The translations under genes were made by a program, and so were the position numbers. The notes beneath the pieces were generated by a model. That model saw nothing but the letters and a program-made list of their open reading frames with translations. It did not search any database and was not told the DNA's origin. From positions 1-64,000 of IMG/VR virus record IMGVR_UViG_3300017605_000140: DNA of 64,000 bases, one strand, 5' to 3'. This stretch comes from a virus. This document shows positions 55,997 through 64,000 of this stretch, in pieces (positions within the stretch are counted from its first letter, which is position 1; each line of letters starts with the position of its first letter).

Positions 55997-56788
55997 TTAA
56001 GAAAGCGGTGTCCCAATACTGCTAGCTATACTACTAGTAGCTACTTGAGACATTACAGTGAATGATACATCTACGGCACAACGTGATGGAACCATATTTG
56101 AAGCAAAATGGGTCCATGTCACATTTTGTCCGCTTATATATCCAAAGTAAGATAGTGCACCCTTGGAACTCTCTCCGAAATAAAGATTAGCTGGTACTAA
56201 TTGCATAGGTCCCTGAACAACATTAGTAACTTTAGCAGGATTTATAGCTGGAGGGGCTGCTTGTCTTTGTGTATTAGTCTGTACTTGAGTTATATTTATA
56301 CCCAATAAATTATAGAAAGCTTCCACATCAACACGTGCCCCATATGTTCCTGCTAACGTTCCCACATAACCAGAATCCCATAATTCAAAAGTACGATCAA
56401 ATAACAAAGAAAAAGAGATAGTAGTATTTAAGCTAGTAGCATATGACCCCGGGTCATCTGGTCTTCTGGCGTAAGCTGGAAGAACTCCGCTGTTTAAGTC
56501 AATAGATCTACTTTCAGAAATAGTGGAGGGATTATAGAGAAAATTAACCTTATACTGTATATTCCCACTAACCCCTCCAACACCTGCGCCAGCTACAATT
56601 ATTCCCCTGTATATATTTCCTACTTTAGAGCTAAAGTTTTTCCTAATTGTGGGATTAGTAGCAGTATTAGCTCCACCTACTGTAAGAATATTAGGATGGA
56701 ATGTTGGATTCTCAAAAACTGTTATTCCTGGTTTCCCGCTGAGTGTGGGATATATAGTACCATTTATAGGCTCAATAGGAAAAGTCAT
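55997..56788 (-). CDS. Contractile-tail tube-initiator/baseplate protein (CIS tube-like)
   Basis: A 263-residue protein. Y-K-V-N-F-L-Y-N-P-S-T-I near residue 82, S-R-S-I-D-L near 94, T-T-I-S-F-S-L-L-F-D-R-T near 125 and R-V-D-V-E-A-F-Y-N near 151. The N-P-S...S-F-x-L-x-F-D-R-T pattern is typical of the tube-initiating baseplate proteins next to the tape measure in contractile injection systems. Its stop overlaps the tape measure gene by one base. Confidence 0.7.
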   Translation of the reverse strand: MTFPIEPINGTIYPTLSGKPGITVFENPTFHPNILTVGGANTATNPTIRKNFSSKVGNIYRGIIVAGAGVGGVSGNIQYKVNFLYNPSTISESRSIDLNSGVLPAYARRPDDPGSYATSLNTTISFSLLFDRTFELWDSGYVGTLAGTYGARVDVEAFYNLLGINITQVQTNTQRQAAPPAINPAKVTNVVQGPMQLVPANLYFGESSKGALSYFGYISGQNVTWTHFASNMVPSRCAVDVSFTVMSQVATSSIASSIGTPLS

Positions 56789-59772
56789 TACTGTCCTATC
56801 TGTAGATTTTTAATACGAAGTTGTTCATTCATAGAGTCTACTATCAGCTTACCAGTTAACTTAGCATCAATAGAAGAACCAGAATATCCAGACGGAAGAT
56901 TAACATTTATATCTCCGAACTGAACAGTAGTACCTGATGAACCTTTAAGGTTAGGATTAAAGGTATTATTCAAAAGAGTCTGGCGAATTGTTTCCGCTTG
57001 TTGAGCAGGAATAATCATTTCACCTTGGTGAACTGTGGCCTTTTGATCCTTGTCAATATTCCAAGCACCAGCCGCATACCAATTATTTCTCTGGTGGAAA
57101 GACCAAGCAGCATTAGGACTATGGTATCTGTTGTCAATATAATCCATCATCCAACGAAGTTGGGTTTCTCCGTTGGTCTTCCAGTCCGATCCCGCACTAG
57201 CGTATTTACCAGGTGGAAGAGCCTGTGCCAATCCGTAAGCACCTGAGCTAGGATTAGTAGCTTTAGGATTCCACCCCGCTTCGGACATTTCCAGAGAGTT
57301 AAACGCTCCCCATTGACCTGCCCACCCTCTTTGTGCTAATAATTTTTTAGCATAAGCTTGTAGGGAAGATACCTTGTTACTACCAGTTCCTTTTACATTT
57401 CCCGTAGGATTAGGGTTTCCGGATGTATTGGCAGCACCACTAGAAGCGGCTGTAAGACCTACCGACCCACCACCAGTGGCCCCACTTAGTGAACTCATCA
57501 GAGCCTCTAATTCAGAAGTTCCTTTATAGCTACCAATATCCCCACCAGATTTAGACTGTTGGTTATTAAGTGTGTCAGTGTTTGAACTATTCTCATTTAA
57601 CAAAGAATTCATATTACCTACAGATCCCAGAATTCTTCGAGCGTTAGTAAACTCTCCAGGCTTAAATGACCGGATACGAACATTAGCCCCCGTATGGGGA
57701 GCCTCAATAACTTTTCCACCACCTATAGCCATAACAACATGATGTGCGGGGTTACCGTTGAACAGTAGATCTCCTGGCTGTACTTGGTCGGTAGGTACTG
57801 GCTTTCCCTGCTTTTGCTGATCAGCAGCAGTACGAGGGAGTTTTACACCCGCTTTGCCATAGGCCCATTGTATAAGACCAGAACAATCCCACCCATTAGG
57901 GCCAGTGCCTCCCCACACATAAGGATCACCTAGTTCTTTTTCTGCAAAACTAATTACTTGAGCAGCATTCGCACCACTGTTAGTACCCGTAGCTCTTATA
58001 GATCCACCACTACCACCACCAGTAGCACTATTACTAGAACCTCCGAATATACTGGTTAACTTATTAAGACCCTTTTTACCCCATTTTGCCCCAGTAGCAA
58101 TTTGTCCAAATGGGTTGAGCACGTTCATTGGAGAAGTAAGAGCTTTACCAGCAGCTTTTCTATATATATCAAATTGAGACATATTAGCTGTTACTTTATC
58201 ATCAGCATGTAAGCCTAGATAAGCTGCACCCGCCGCAGCAGTAACACCTAGTCCAGCTAATCCAGTAGTAGCCGCACCGCTTATTCCGGTAGCACCAGTT
58301 CCTGGTACACTCCATACACCATTAGCGCCTTGTGTGGCGGATAACAATCCATTAGTAGCGCCTGTACGAGCAGCACCTCCGCCGCCCCCGCTGAATAGCC
58401 CACCTAAACCGCTTAGAAGGCTGCCTCCGCCCCTGAAAAGTCTAGCAGCACCAAAGAGACCTACCCCAGCTCCAAAGGCGTTACCGAAGCCACTGAGGGC
58501 ATTTGAGAAGGGTGCTGCCCAACCGGCTCCGGTACCAATAGCCTGATCCAAATGTGTTGTCTTTAAGAAGGCTGTAAGAGCATTGCTGAATTTATTCACT
58601 GCTTTGGTAGCACTGTCAAACGCAGGAGCAAGACTATTAAGAATATCATTCTGACGTGTAAGTCTTGTGGCATTCAAATTTCTCTGATTTTCAAACATAG
58701 AAGAGCCCATACCAGTAGTTTTAGCTAACTGATTTATAGCACTTTTATCTCCTGTACCAGCTTTTTCTAATAAATTATAATATCTGGAAGAAGAAATACC
58801 CTTATTCTGGGAGACTACTTGTCCCCTAATAATATTCTGATATTCCTGAATAGTATTCTGGTTCCACCCCATAGCCTGACCAAAATACTGAAGATTTACA
58901 TTAAGACTTCCACCCTGAGATAAAGAAGCATCTAATTGTTGGGGATTAATACGTTGATTACCAAAAGTTCTGGAATATATAGACTGAGCAATATTGCTCA
59001 TAGTGTTTTTCTTACCACCAGCAAGAATAGGACTTGCCAAACCTAAAGCAGGGGCTACCATGGTAGCTCTGGCACTGAAGGTTTGCTGTGCTGCGGTTGC
59101 TCCGCCTGTAGCTCCCAAGGTAGGACTAGCATAAGCAAAGGCATTAGCTTGACGCATACCTGAAACAAAGGCAGGATTAGCTTGTCCATTAAACTGGGAG
59201 TTTCCAAAAGTATATTGGTTAACATACGCGGCTCTGGCAGCATCTGTAGCATTTAGTGCTGCATAGTTATTATTGAATGCTAAAGCTCTAGCTGTCTCAG
59301 CCGGTCCTCGAAAACCACCAGTAAATCCACCAGCAATAGCAGACTGAGTACCATAAAAATCCATCTGCATATTTGTGGACATATTCTTATTGGCGTAACC
59401 CGTCAGTCCGGAAAGAACCGCCGCAGTAGCTCCCAATCCAGCAGAGAGTCTAGAGTTTCTTCCTAAGGGACCAAAAGCTCCGTTACCTCCATTAGGAGAC
59501 ATACCACCGAAACTGCCACCACTGAAGTTTCCGCCACCGCCGTTAGTAGAGTAGCTGGATCTATTAGAACCAGAATTCCAGAGAATACCCATGGTACTTC
59601 CACTAGAACCCGCAGCTCTGTTAGCAGCACCTGTCATATTACCAAAACCGGTGGACAATCTTCCTACATCAGAAGTAAGTCTTCCAATATTGGTAGTTAA
59701 AGAATCAACCGCTTGTTGAAGACCATTGGTCCCAAGCAAGCGGCTGGCTCCTATATTATTCTCATCAGCCAT
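56788..59772 (-). CDS. Tape measure protein with NlpC/P60 and lytic transglycosylase domains
   Basis: A 994-residue protein; the ATG at 59772 has GGAGATATT before it. Residues 1-120 are Gly/Ser/Asn-rich; 130-560 helical; a Gly-rich hydrophobic part near 470-570 may enter membranes. NlpC/P60 domain at about 630-760: W-D-C-S-G-L-I (catalytic Cys), H-H-V-V-M-A-I, E-A-P-H-T-G. Lysozyme-like domain at about 820-900: N-S-L-E-M-S-E-A-G-W, S-G-A-Y-G-L-A-Q-A. It sets tail length and opens the wall on DNA entry. Confidence 0.9.
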   Translation of the reverse strand: MADENNIGASRLLGTNGLQQAVDSLTTNIGRLTSDVGRLSTGFGNMTGAANRAAGSSGSTMGILWNSGSNRSSYSTNGGGGNFSGGSFGGMSPNGGNGAFGPLGRNSRLSAGLGATAAVLSGLTGYANKNMSTNMQMDFYGTQSAIAGGFTGGFRGPAETARALAFNNNYAALNATDAARAAYVNQYTFGNSQFNGQANPAFVSGMRQANAFAYASPTLGATGGATAAQQTFSARATMVAPALGLASPILAGGKKNTMSNIAQSIYSRTFGNQRINPQQLDASLSQGGSLNVNLQYFGQAMGWNQNTIQEYQNIIRGQVVSQNKGISSSRYYNLLEKAGTGDKSAINQLAKTTGMGSSMFENQRNLNATRLTRQNDILNSLAPAFDSATKAVNKFSNALTAFLKTTHLDQAIGTGAGWAAPFSNALSGFGNAFGAGVGLFGAARLFRGGGSLLSGLGGLFSGGGGGAARTGATNGLLSATQGANGVWSVPGTGATGISGAATTGLAGLGVTAAAGAAYLGLHADDKVTANMSQFDIYRKAAGKALTSPMNVLNPFGQIATGAKWGKKGLNKLTSIFGGSSNSATGGGSGGSIRATGTNSGANAAQVISFAEKELGDPYVWGGTGPNGWDCSGLIQWAYGKAGVKLPRTAADQQKQGKPVPTDQVQPGDLLFNGNPAHHVVMAIGGGKVIEAPHTGANVRIRSFKPGEFTNARRILGSVGNMNSLLNENSSNTDTLNNQQSKSGGDIGSYKGTSELEALMSSLSGATGGGSVGLTAASSGAANTSGNPNPTGNVKGTGSNKVSSLQAYAKKLLAQRGWAGQWGAFNSLEMSEAGWNPKATNPSSGAYGLAQALPPGKYASAGSDWKTNGETQLRWMMDYIDNRYHSPNAAWSFHQRNNWYAAGAWNIDKDQKATVHQGEMIIPAQQAETIRQTLLNNTFNPNLKGSSGTTVQFGDINVNLPSGYSGSSIDAKLTGKLIVDSMNEQLRIKNLQIGQ

Positions 59773-59809
59773 CAATATCTCCTAAGTTACTTTATTACTT
59801 TTAATTATA

Positions 59810-60037
59810 TTACCTATAAGGCATTCCACCAAAAGTAACCCCTTCACCAATGGATCTAGTAATGACTTGATTTGAATTGTTGAGTTGGTGCACTCTTTCG
59901 TATTCTTGTTCTAGCTTATAGACGTATCTATTAACCCAGTGTTTACGCTCTCTGTAGGTTAATTTTTTAGATTCAGAAATAGGCCAATTAAAAGCTTCTA
60001 CTAACTGTTCATAATCTTTATACAGAATTTGGTAATC
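59810..60037 (-). CDS. Frameshift extension of tail assembly chaperone (no own start)
   Basis: A 75-codon reading frame from 60037 to the TAA at 59810, in the +1 frame of the upstream gene, with no ATG and no ribosome site. Sequence begins D-Y-Q-I-L-Y-K-D-Y and contains E-A-F-N-W-P-I-S-E-S-K-K-L-T-Y-R-E-R, similar in style to T-type extensions of tail assembly chaperones. It lies between the G-type gene and the tape measure, exactly where long-tailed phages encode such an extension. The fused product would be about 362 residues. Confidence 0.7.
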   Translation of the reverse strand, partial: DYQILYKDYEQLVEAFNWPISESKKLTYRERKHWVNRYVYKLEQEYERVHQLNNSNQVITRSIGEGVTFGGMPYR

Positions 60038-60050
60038 AGAGTTCCTGAAA
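60030..60050 (-). promoter_or_regulatory. Candidate +1 programmed frameshift site
   Basis: On the minus strand the zero frame ends TTT-CAG-GAA-CTC-TGA. The Leu tRNA on CTC can slip forward to TCT and the ribosome then reads GAT-TAC into the 75-codon frame. A sense codon with slippery Leu before a slow stop plus an AGGA just upstream is the arrangement of the RF2 gene site (CTT-TGA). Confidence 0.6.
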
Positions 60051-60899
60051 TAGGATACCCACGTTTAGTGGGACAAGAACCTCACCCTCGCAAGAAGAGC
60101 ATTGTGCAACTACTTTATCGTATCTGGGACCAGGCTGATTATTATAAATGTAATCCTGTAAAGTCTTACGGTCAGCAAGTCCTAGTTTCTTAACATCACT
60201 TAAACCTTTAGAAAGTCTTTCAGTACCATCAGGTTCTATAAATGACAGTACACAAAAAGCTAACGTTAAGCTATTCATCTCTGGAATAGTCAATTGACTT
60301 TTGAATATGTCATTCTGAACTGCACCAGTAGGGAACTGTACACGGGCTTTACGTCCCTTACGTATATCCACAAGAAAATCGCGTACTTCTGGATCAGCTA
60401 ATTCCTGTACAGGAATATCTTTCAGATTAAGTGTTAAATCATTAGATTCCCCACAACTCTCACAAGCTACACCAAACAGTTCGAACTCATCCCCGAAAGT
60501 TGCACGTCTTATACCTAGCATTAACATATCCAGGTCACCCTGTAATAAGGAATCTAAGATATCAGTAGATATTTCAGTATCCCCAATAGCCACAGTACCG
60601 CATTGTAAAAGAGTGCTTACATACTTTGCAGGATTATTAGAGGTTCTAGCCTTGGCAAGTTTTTCCTCATGTTCCCCAGTTAGTTCCTGAATTTCTGCTT
60701 CACGTACTACCCTGTTATCAAGTAATAATCCTGCGGGAAGTTTTATAAAGGTATCAGGTAGCTCACCTATTACTGGCACAGGATTAAGAGAATGAAGAAC
60801 TTTCTTAGTAAGAGCATTTAAATCTGATGATGCGGCGTTTACAACTTGACCCTCAACATCATCAAAAGTCATAGAATATTCGGGCTGCTCGTAATCCAT
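60036..60899 (-). CDS. Tail assembly chaperone / T4 gp26-type baseplate hub assembly protein
   Basis: A 287-residue protein. Between tube and tape measure genes. L-P-A-G-L-L-L-D near residue 51, D-M-L-M-L-G-I-R-R-A-T-F-G near 132, then a zinc ribbon C-E-S-C-G-E near residue 154 and C-S-S-C-E-G near residue 272. This resembles T4 baseplate-hub assembly proteins and the G-type chaperone of contractile phages. It ends at a CTC-TGA site that may direct frameshifting. Confidence 0.7.
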   Translation of the reverse strand: MDYEQPEYSMTFDDVEGQVVNAASSDLNALTKKVLHSLNPVPVIGELPDTFIKLPAGLLLDNRVVREAEIQELTGEHEEKLAKARTSNNPAKYVSTLLQCGTVAIGDTEISTDILDSLLQGDLDMLMLGIRRATFGDEFELFGVACESCGESNDLTLNLKDIPVQELADPEVRDFLVDIRKGRKARVQFPTGAVQNDIFKSQLTIPEMNSLTLAFCVLSFIEPDGTERLSKGLSDVKKLGLADRKTLQDYIYNNQPGPRYDKVVAQCSSCEGEVLVPLNVGILFQEL

Positions 60900-60978
60900 A
60901 TTAGGTTTCCTTTAGTAGTTCGGGTTCGTTCTATCTTAACTATTCTACAACATGGGGATATATAACTCTAATTAGAAC

Positions 60979-61554
60979 TCAAAAAGAAACCCCGTTTAAG
61001 CCAATAGAGCTAGCTAATTTGAAATCAAAACCTTCATGAGCAAGACTTAGCTGCTGCATAAGAACAGCATTCGCACCAGCGTCTAAATCAGAGAATGCTA
61101 TGGAAGTTGGCCATGCATTGTAAATTCTGTAAATAGCCTTTACAGGAACTTGCTTGGTAGTTACCGGGTGGTCTAATACCATAACATCAATAGTTGCGCG
61201 GAAATCCTGTCCAGGAGATCCTGTACCTGTTCCCTGCATAACAGTGAATAGTTCTCTCATCCACTGCCACATTGGGCCAGAACCTACAGCAACACCCTGA
61301 GATAGGGTAATAGGTGCAAAATCACTCTGACCAGGCATCTTCTGAGTAGTGGTATTCATTCCACCCTCACGATATGGAATTACTTCAGTGGTTATATTCA
61401 GCCCACTAACAGTCATGAATCCCATAGTGGCAAAACCACGAATATGCGGATGCATGATATTAACATTGAACTTAAAGTTTCTTAATGGGTCTGTAGCTAA
61501 ATGGGCAATAGAGGGAGTTGCCTTAGCTATAGGTGCTGCGATTGATGTAGCCAT
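60979..61554 (-). CDS. Tail tube protein (T4 gp19-like)
   Basis: A 191-residue protein. F-K-F-N-V-N-I near residue 28, F-M-T-V-S-G-L near 46, E-V-I-P-Y-R-E-G-G near 57 and a C-terminal Y-R-I-Y-N-A-W-P near 145 followed by I-A-F-S-D-L-D-A: this is the tube signature of contractile tails (x-V-S-G-L, Y-R-E-G-G, A-W-P). Polymerises inside the sheath. Directly downstream of the sheath gene. Confidence 0.92.
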   Translation of the reverse strand: MATSIAAPIAKATPSIAHLATDPLRNFKFNVNIMHPHIRGFATMGFMTVSGLNITTEVIPYREGGMNTTTQKMPGQSDFAPITLSQGVAVGSGPMWQWMRELFTVMQGTGTGSPGQDFRATIDVMVLDHPVTTKQVPVKAIYRIYNAWPTSIAFSDLDAGANAVLMQQLSLAHEGFDFKLASSIGLNGVSF

Positions 61555-61567
61555 TTAATTAATCTCC

Positions 61568-63466
61568 TTAGGCTGTAGTTGTTGTAGAAGCAGCCATCTG
61601 GTTAATATCAATTACTACGAACTCAGCGGGACTATTAAGAGCTAATCCTACTTGTACGTGAACTTCTCCAGCGGCGATTGTAGTTGGCGTGTTATTTCCA
61701 GAATCACATTGCACAAAGTATGCTTGATCAGCAGTATCACCTTGAAGAATTCCTTGTTGCCAAGCTCCTTGTAGATATTGCGTAACTACTGCGCTAAGTG
61801 TAGCCCATAGCGTTGGATTATTATTTTCAAATACCGCGAATTGGGTAAGCCCAGTAAGTGTGAATTGAATATTCATTAAGGTACGCTCAACTGGAACGTA
61901 GCGGCTAGGCAGATTAGTCAGTAATGTTCTAGCACCCATAACACAGAAACCATAGCTGGAAATATTACGAATAATATTTACACCATTAGAGTTAAGAGAA
62001 TCAAGATTACTATTCTGGAAAGCTAGTTCAGTTCCCGCTACCCTCTGCAAAGGAATAGTTACTCCAGCCGGGGCCTTCTGTACACCGTATAAACCATCAG
62101 TACTGGAGTACAAACCTAGTACCGCTCCGCCTGGAGGAAGAGTTCTGGTAGCTCCAGGAGTTGTAGAAATAGGATCTGGTACTTGTACCCAAGGACCATA
62201 TAGAGCTACTGAAGAAGAAGGAGTTAGCTGGGAATTTCCTACTACCATACGTAGGTAAGTATCCACAGTAGCTGCCTCATTAGGGGTAACTCCATCAGCA
62301 CCTATAGTAGCTCTTGGAACGTCTACTACAGCAAAGAGATTAGGCTGAGCTTCTGTGTATGCAAGAATAGGATTAAGAATAGACGTATCTGAAACACCGG
62401 GAAGATTTAAATCAATATTTCCCTGGATAGTAGATAGTTTCTGTGTAGCAGTAAGAAGGCTAGGCGTCGCTACTCCGTCTGATCCCCCAGACAAAGCTGT
62501 AGGAGCTTGAGTCTGTGGAGTAATAGCAGTATTCCACGTTGAGTAAGAACCTAGATCCACTGCCTGAATATACTTAGATCCAAGTAATGTTGAGTTAAGC
62601 ATAGATACGGCATACCGCTGGTCTGTACGATTCATTGTTACGTCGAGGAATCTCTCAACGATATTAGAATCTGCTGTTCCCCCATAACGTACTGTAAGAT
62701 TAAATCTTCCTGTACCAGTTACGCTGTCAGTAATATCTACATACACATTATTACCCCAGGTACCAACAGATACACAGCTAAGCTTAAGTATTGGTGTAGG
62801 TGTTCCTGTGGTGTTGTACAGAGGAATAGGAGTCATAGGAGTATAACTACCGTTATCAGTAAAAGTAACAGTAGGGGCAGTAACAGATGCAAGTAGCAGA
62901 GGTGTACCTAGTACGCCATCAACTGTTAGATTACGTCTATATACTCTATAAGAAGTAGCAGTGGCTACCGCTGTCCAGTTAAGAACAACGTTATTTGTAA
63001 CTGTAAGAGTTTGATTTGCGATTGCTTGTACTGGAATACCACCATTAGTTTCACCAGGGGATTTAACAGCGGTTACTGTGTACTCGTAAGTGTACGAAGG
63101 AGTTGTAGTTCCTCCAGGAGTAGCGGTAACACCAGTAGGAGGAAGAATTCCACCAGTACCAATCTCACGGTCATTTAATGTTTGAGTAGCTGTTATAGCA
63201 TCAGCAGCAGCAGCTCTTACTACATAGCACTGATTACCGTTATTAGTAAAGTATTGCCATACCGCGAAAGGTAGCAAATTGGCTGCTGTACCAAATCCCC
63301 CGTAAATATTGAGAAAGTCATTCCAGCTTTGAATAAGAGTAGGCTGTGTAGGTCCTTGAGTATGGACACCTATAAAAGCAGCCGTAGATTGTCCCGGACT
63401 AGTTTGTCCTGTAGACAGGGGAGTCAAGGATGTATTTACATATACACCAGGACGCTGATAGGTCAT
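61568..63466 (-). CDS. Contractile tail sheath protein with inserted FN3-like domain
   Basis: A 632-residue protein. R-P-G-V-Y-V at residue 5, A-A-F-I-G near 29, N-G-N-Q-C-Y-V-V-R near 75; core resumes with A-S-L-L-like repeats and ends with N-N-N-P-T-L-W-A-T-L near 553 and G-E-V-H-V-Q-V-G-L near 603. Residues about 110-210 are an insertion resembling a fibronectin type III domain (P-P-T-G-V-T-A, L-N-W-T-A-V-A-T-A-T-S-Y-R-V-Y-R-R). The insert is likely exposed on the tail surface. Confidence 0.92.
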   Translation of the reverse strand: MTYQRPGVYVNTSLTPLSTGQTSPGQSTAAFIGVHTQGPTQPTLIQSWNDFLNIYGGFGTAANLLPFAVWQYFTNNGNQCYVVRAAAADAITATQTLNDREIGTGGILPPTGVTATPGGTTTPSYTYEYTVTAVKSPGETNGGIPVQAIANQTLTVTNNVVLNWTAVATATSYRVYRRNLTVDGVLGTPLLLASVTAPTVTFTDNGSYTPMTPIPLYNTTGTPTPILKLSCVSVGTWGNNVYVDITDSVTGTGRFNLTVRYGGTADSNIVERFLDVTMNRTDQRYAVSMLNSTLLGSKYIQAVDLGSYSTWNTAITPQTQAPTALSGGSDGVATPSLLTATQKLSTIQGNIDLNLPGVSDTSILNPILAYTEAQPNLFAVVDVPRATIGADGVTPNEAATVDTYLRMVVGNSQLTPSSSVALYGPWVQVPDPISTTPGATRTLPPGGAVLGLYSSTDGLYGVQKAPAGVTIPLQRVAGTELAFQNSNLDSLNSNGVNIIRNISSYGFCVMGARTLLTNLPSRYVPVERTLMNIQFTLTGLTQFAVFENNNPTLWATLSAVVTQYLQGAWQQGILQGDTADQAYFVQCDSGNNTPTTIAAGEVHVQVGLALNSPAEFVVIDINQMAASTTTTA

Positions 63467-63500
63467 TAATATCTCCTAGCTAACTTATAATTATGGATAA

Positions 63501-64000
63501 CTATACTACAGGTGGAAGAATAGCAATAGAATCCACAACTTTAGTAACCTTTGAATAGGCATCAATTTCAACAGGTAGTAATTCTGTTGAAACTCTTACA
63601 GTATAAATTGTGTGAAAAATTCTTTTTCCATCCGTATCATGTGTACTTTGTCTTTCAGGACCAGATAAAAGATCTAGTCTGCGTACTGTGCCATCTTCTG
63701 GAATAGCTAGATATCCATGTCTGACATTAAGAAAATCTGGTCCAGATAATACCGCAGAAAGAAAAGTAGAATGTTTATTATTTCTGGATAATACTTCTAT
63801 CTGATAATCAATATTATACGGTATAGGAGTAAAAGCCCAATAAGGACTTTGTGTAACATCTTCCATGGTATCAGTTATCCATTGATTAAAATTCTCTGGA
63901 GTATACGGAAGCTGGAACCATCCCGAGTGCGCTCTTTCAGGATCAAAAGATAAACCTACATTAGCTATGACAATAGATGGATAAGTAAGATTAGTAGTTT
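63501..64000 (-). CDS. Virion protein upstream of sheath, 5' end beyond window
   Basis: The frame is open to the window edge, so at least 165 residues; the ATG at 63866 is internal (frame continues with G-W-F-Q-L-P-Y-T-P before it). Beta-rich with P-E-D-G-T-V-R-R-L-D-L and Y-T-V-R-V-S. In this position contractile phages encode tail terminator or connector proteins. Not recognised by sequence. Confidence 0.6.
   Translation of the reverse strand, partial: TTNLTYPSIVIANVGLSFDPERAHSGWFQLPYTPENFNQWITDTMEDVTQSPYWAFTPIPYNIDYQIEVLSRNNKHSTFLSAVLSGPDFLNVRHGYLAIPEDGTVRRLDLLSGPERQSTHDTDGKRIFHTIYTVRVSTELLPVEIDAYSKVTKVVDSIAILPPVV

Overview
The window is a 64 kb piece of a large double-stranded DNA phage with a contractile tail (myovirus morphotype) that infects an actinobacterium. 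The contractile tail is shown by consecutive genes for sheath, tube, tape measure, LysM-like protein, hub, spike, gp25-like and gpJ-like baseplate proteins. The actinobacterial host is inferred from a WhiB-like regulator, an Rpf-like secreted protein with LysM, and DUF1003, DUF1876-like and SpoVS-like genes. By eye the base composition is moderate (mid-40s percent GC), lower than most well-known actinobacteria, with GC-richer islands near 4.5-5.0 kb and 8.2-8.5 kb. No integrase, excisionase or CI-like repressor was recognised, so lifestyle is open. Capsid, portal and terminase genes must lie outside the window; the right edge cuts through a virion gene.

Layout. 1-4.5 kb: rightward small genes of unknown function, many Cys-rich, ending at a strong terminator (4456-4496). 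4.6-8.25 kb: leftward small genes including a TerD-family protein, ending at a terminator at 5038-5081; two tiny genes lie beyond it. 8.28-8.68 kb: a 400 bp control region with promoters in both directions, serving one rightward gene (8677-8913). From 8.99 kb to the right end everything is leftward. 9-19.3 kb: a TGT/DpdA-like protein, low-complexity proteins, a nucleotidyltransferase-like protein, GH25 endolysin, Rpf-LysM protein, secreted NlpC/P60 peptidase, DUF1003 and SpoVS-like proteins. 19.4-46.6 kb: DNA and RNA metabolism (RuvC-like and Hjc-like nucleases, SLOG protein, Cas4/RecB-like exonuclease, WhiB, RNA ligase, RecA-like recombinase, class II ribonucleotide reductase, family A DNA polymerase, gp32-like SSB, SNF2-type helicase, CHC2/TOPRIM primase, DnaB-like helicase, polynucleotide kinase-phosphatase, DnaC-like loader) mixed with many small unknowns. 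46.7 kb: an 18-bp perfect hairpin between the replication and tail blocks. 46.8-64 kb: tail and baseplate genes.

How it works together. Polymerase, primase, helicase, loader, SSB, recombinase and nucleotide reductase form a nearly complete replisome; kinase-phosphatase plus RNA ligase make an RNA repair pair; GH25, NlpC/P60, Rpf-like and the tape-measure lytic domains act on the actinobacterial cell wall. A 75-codon ORF without a start lies between the putative tail assembly chaperone and the tape measure and is probably reached by +1 frameshifting at a CTC-TGA site.

The least explained feature is a family of about nine short hairpins, mostly in the first 7.3 kb, on both strands. Each sits downstream of a stop codon (7 nt in eight copies, 14 nt in one). 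The outer arms are partly conserved, the inner arms differ in sequence but always pair, and most are followed by a box TGG-N4-CTAGA. Two copies exactly 600 nt apart show four compensatory base-pair changes. This looks like an undescribed cis element. All functions are read from sequence by eye; no database search was run.
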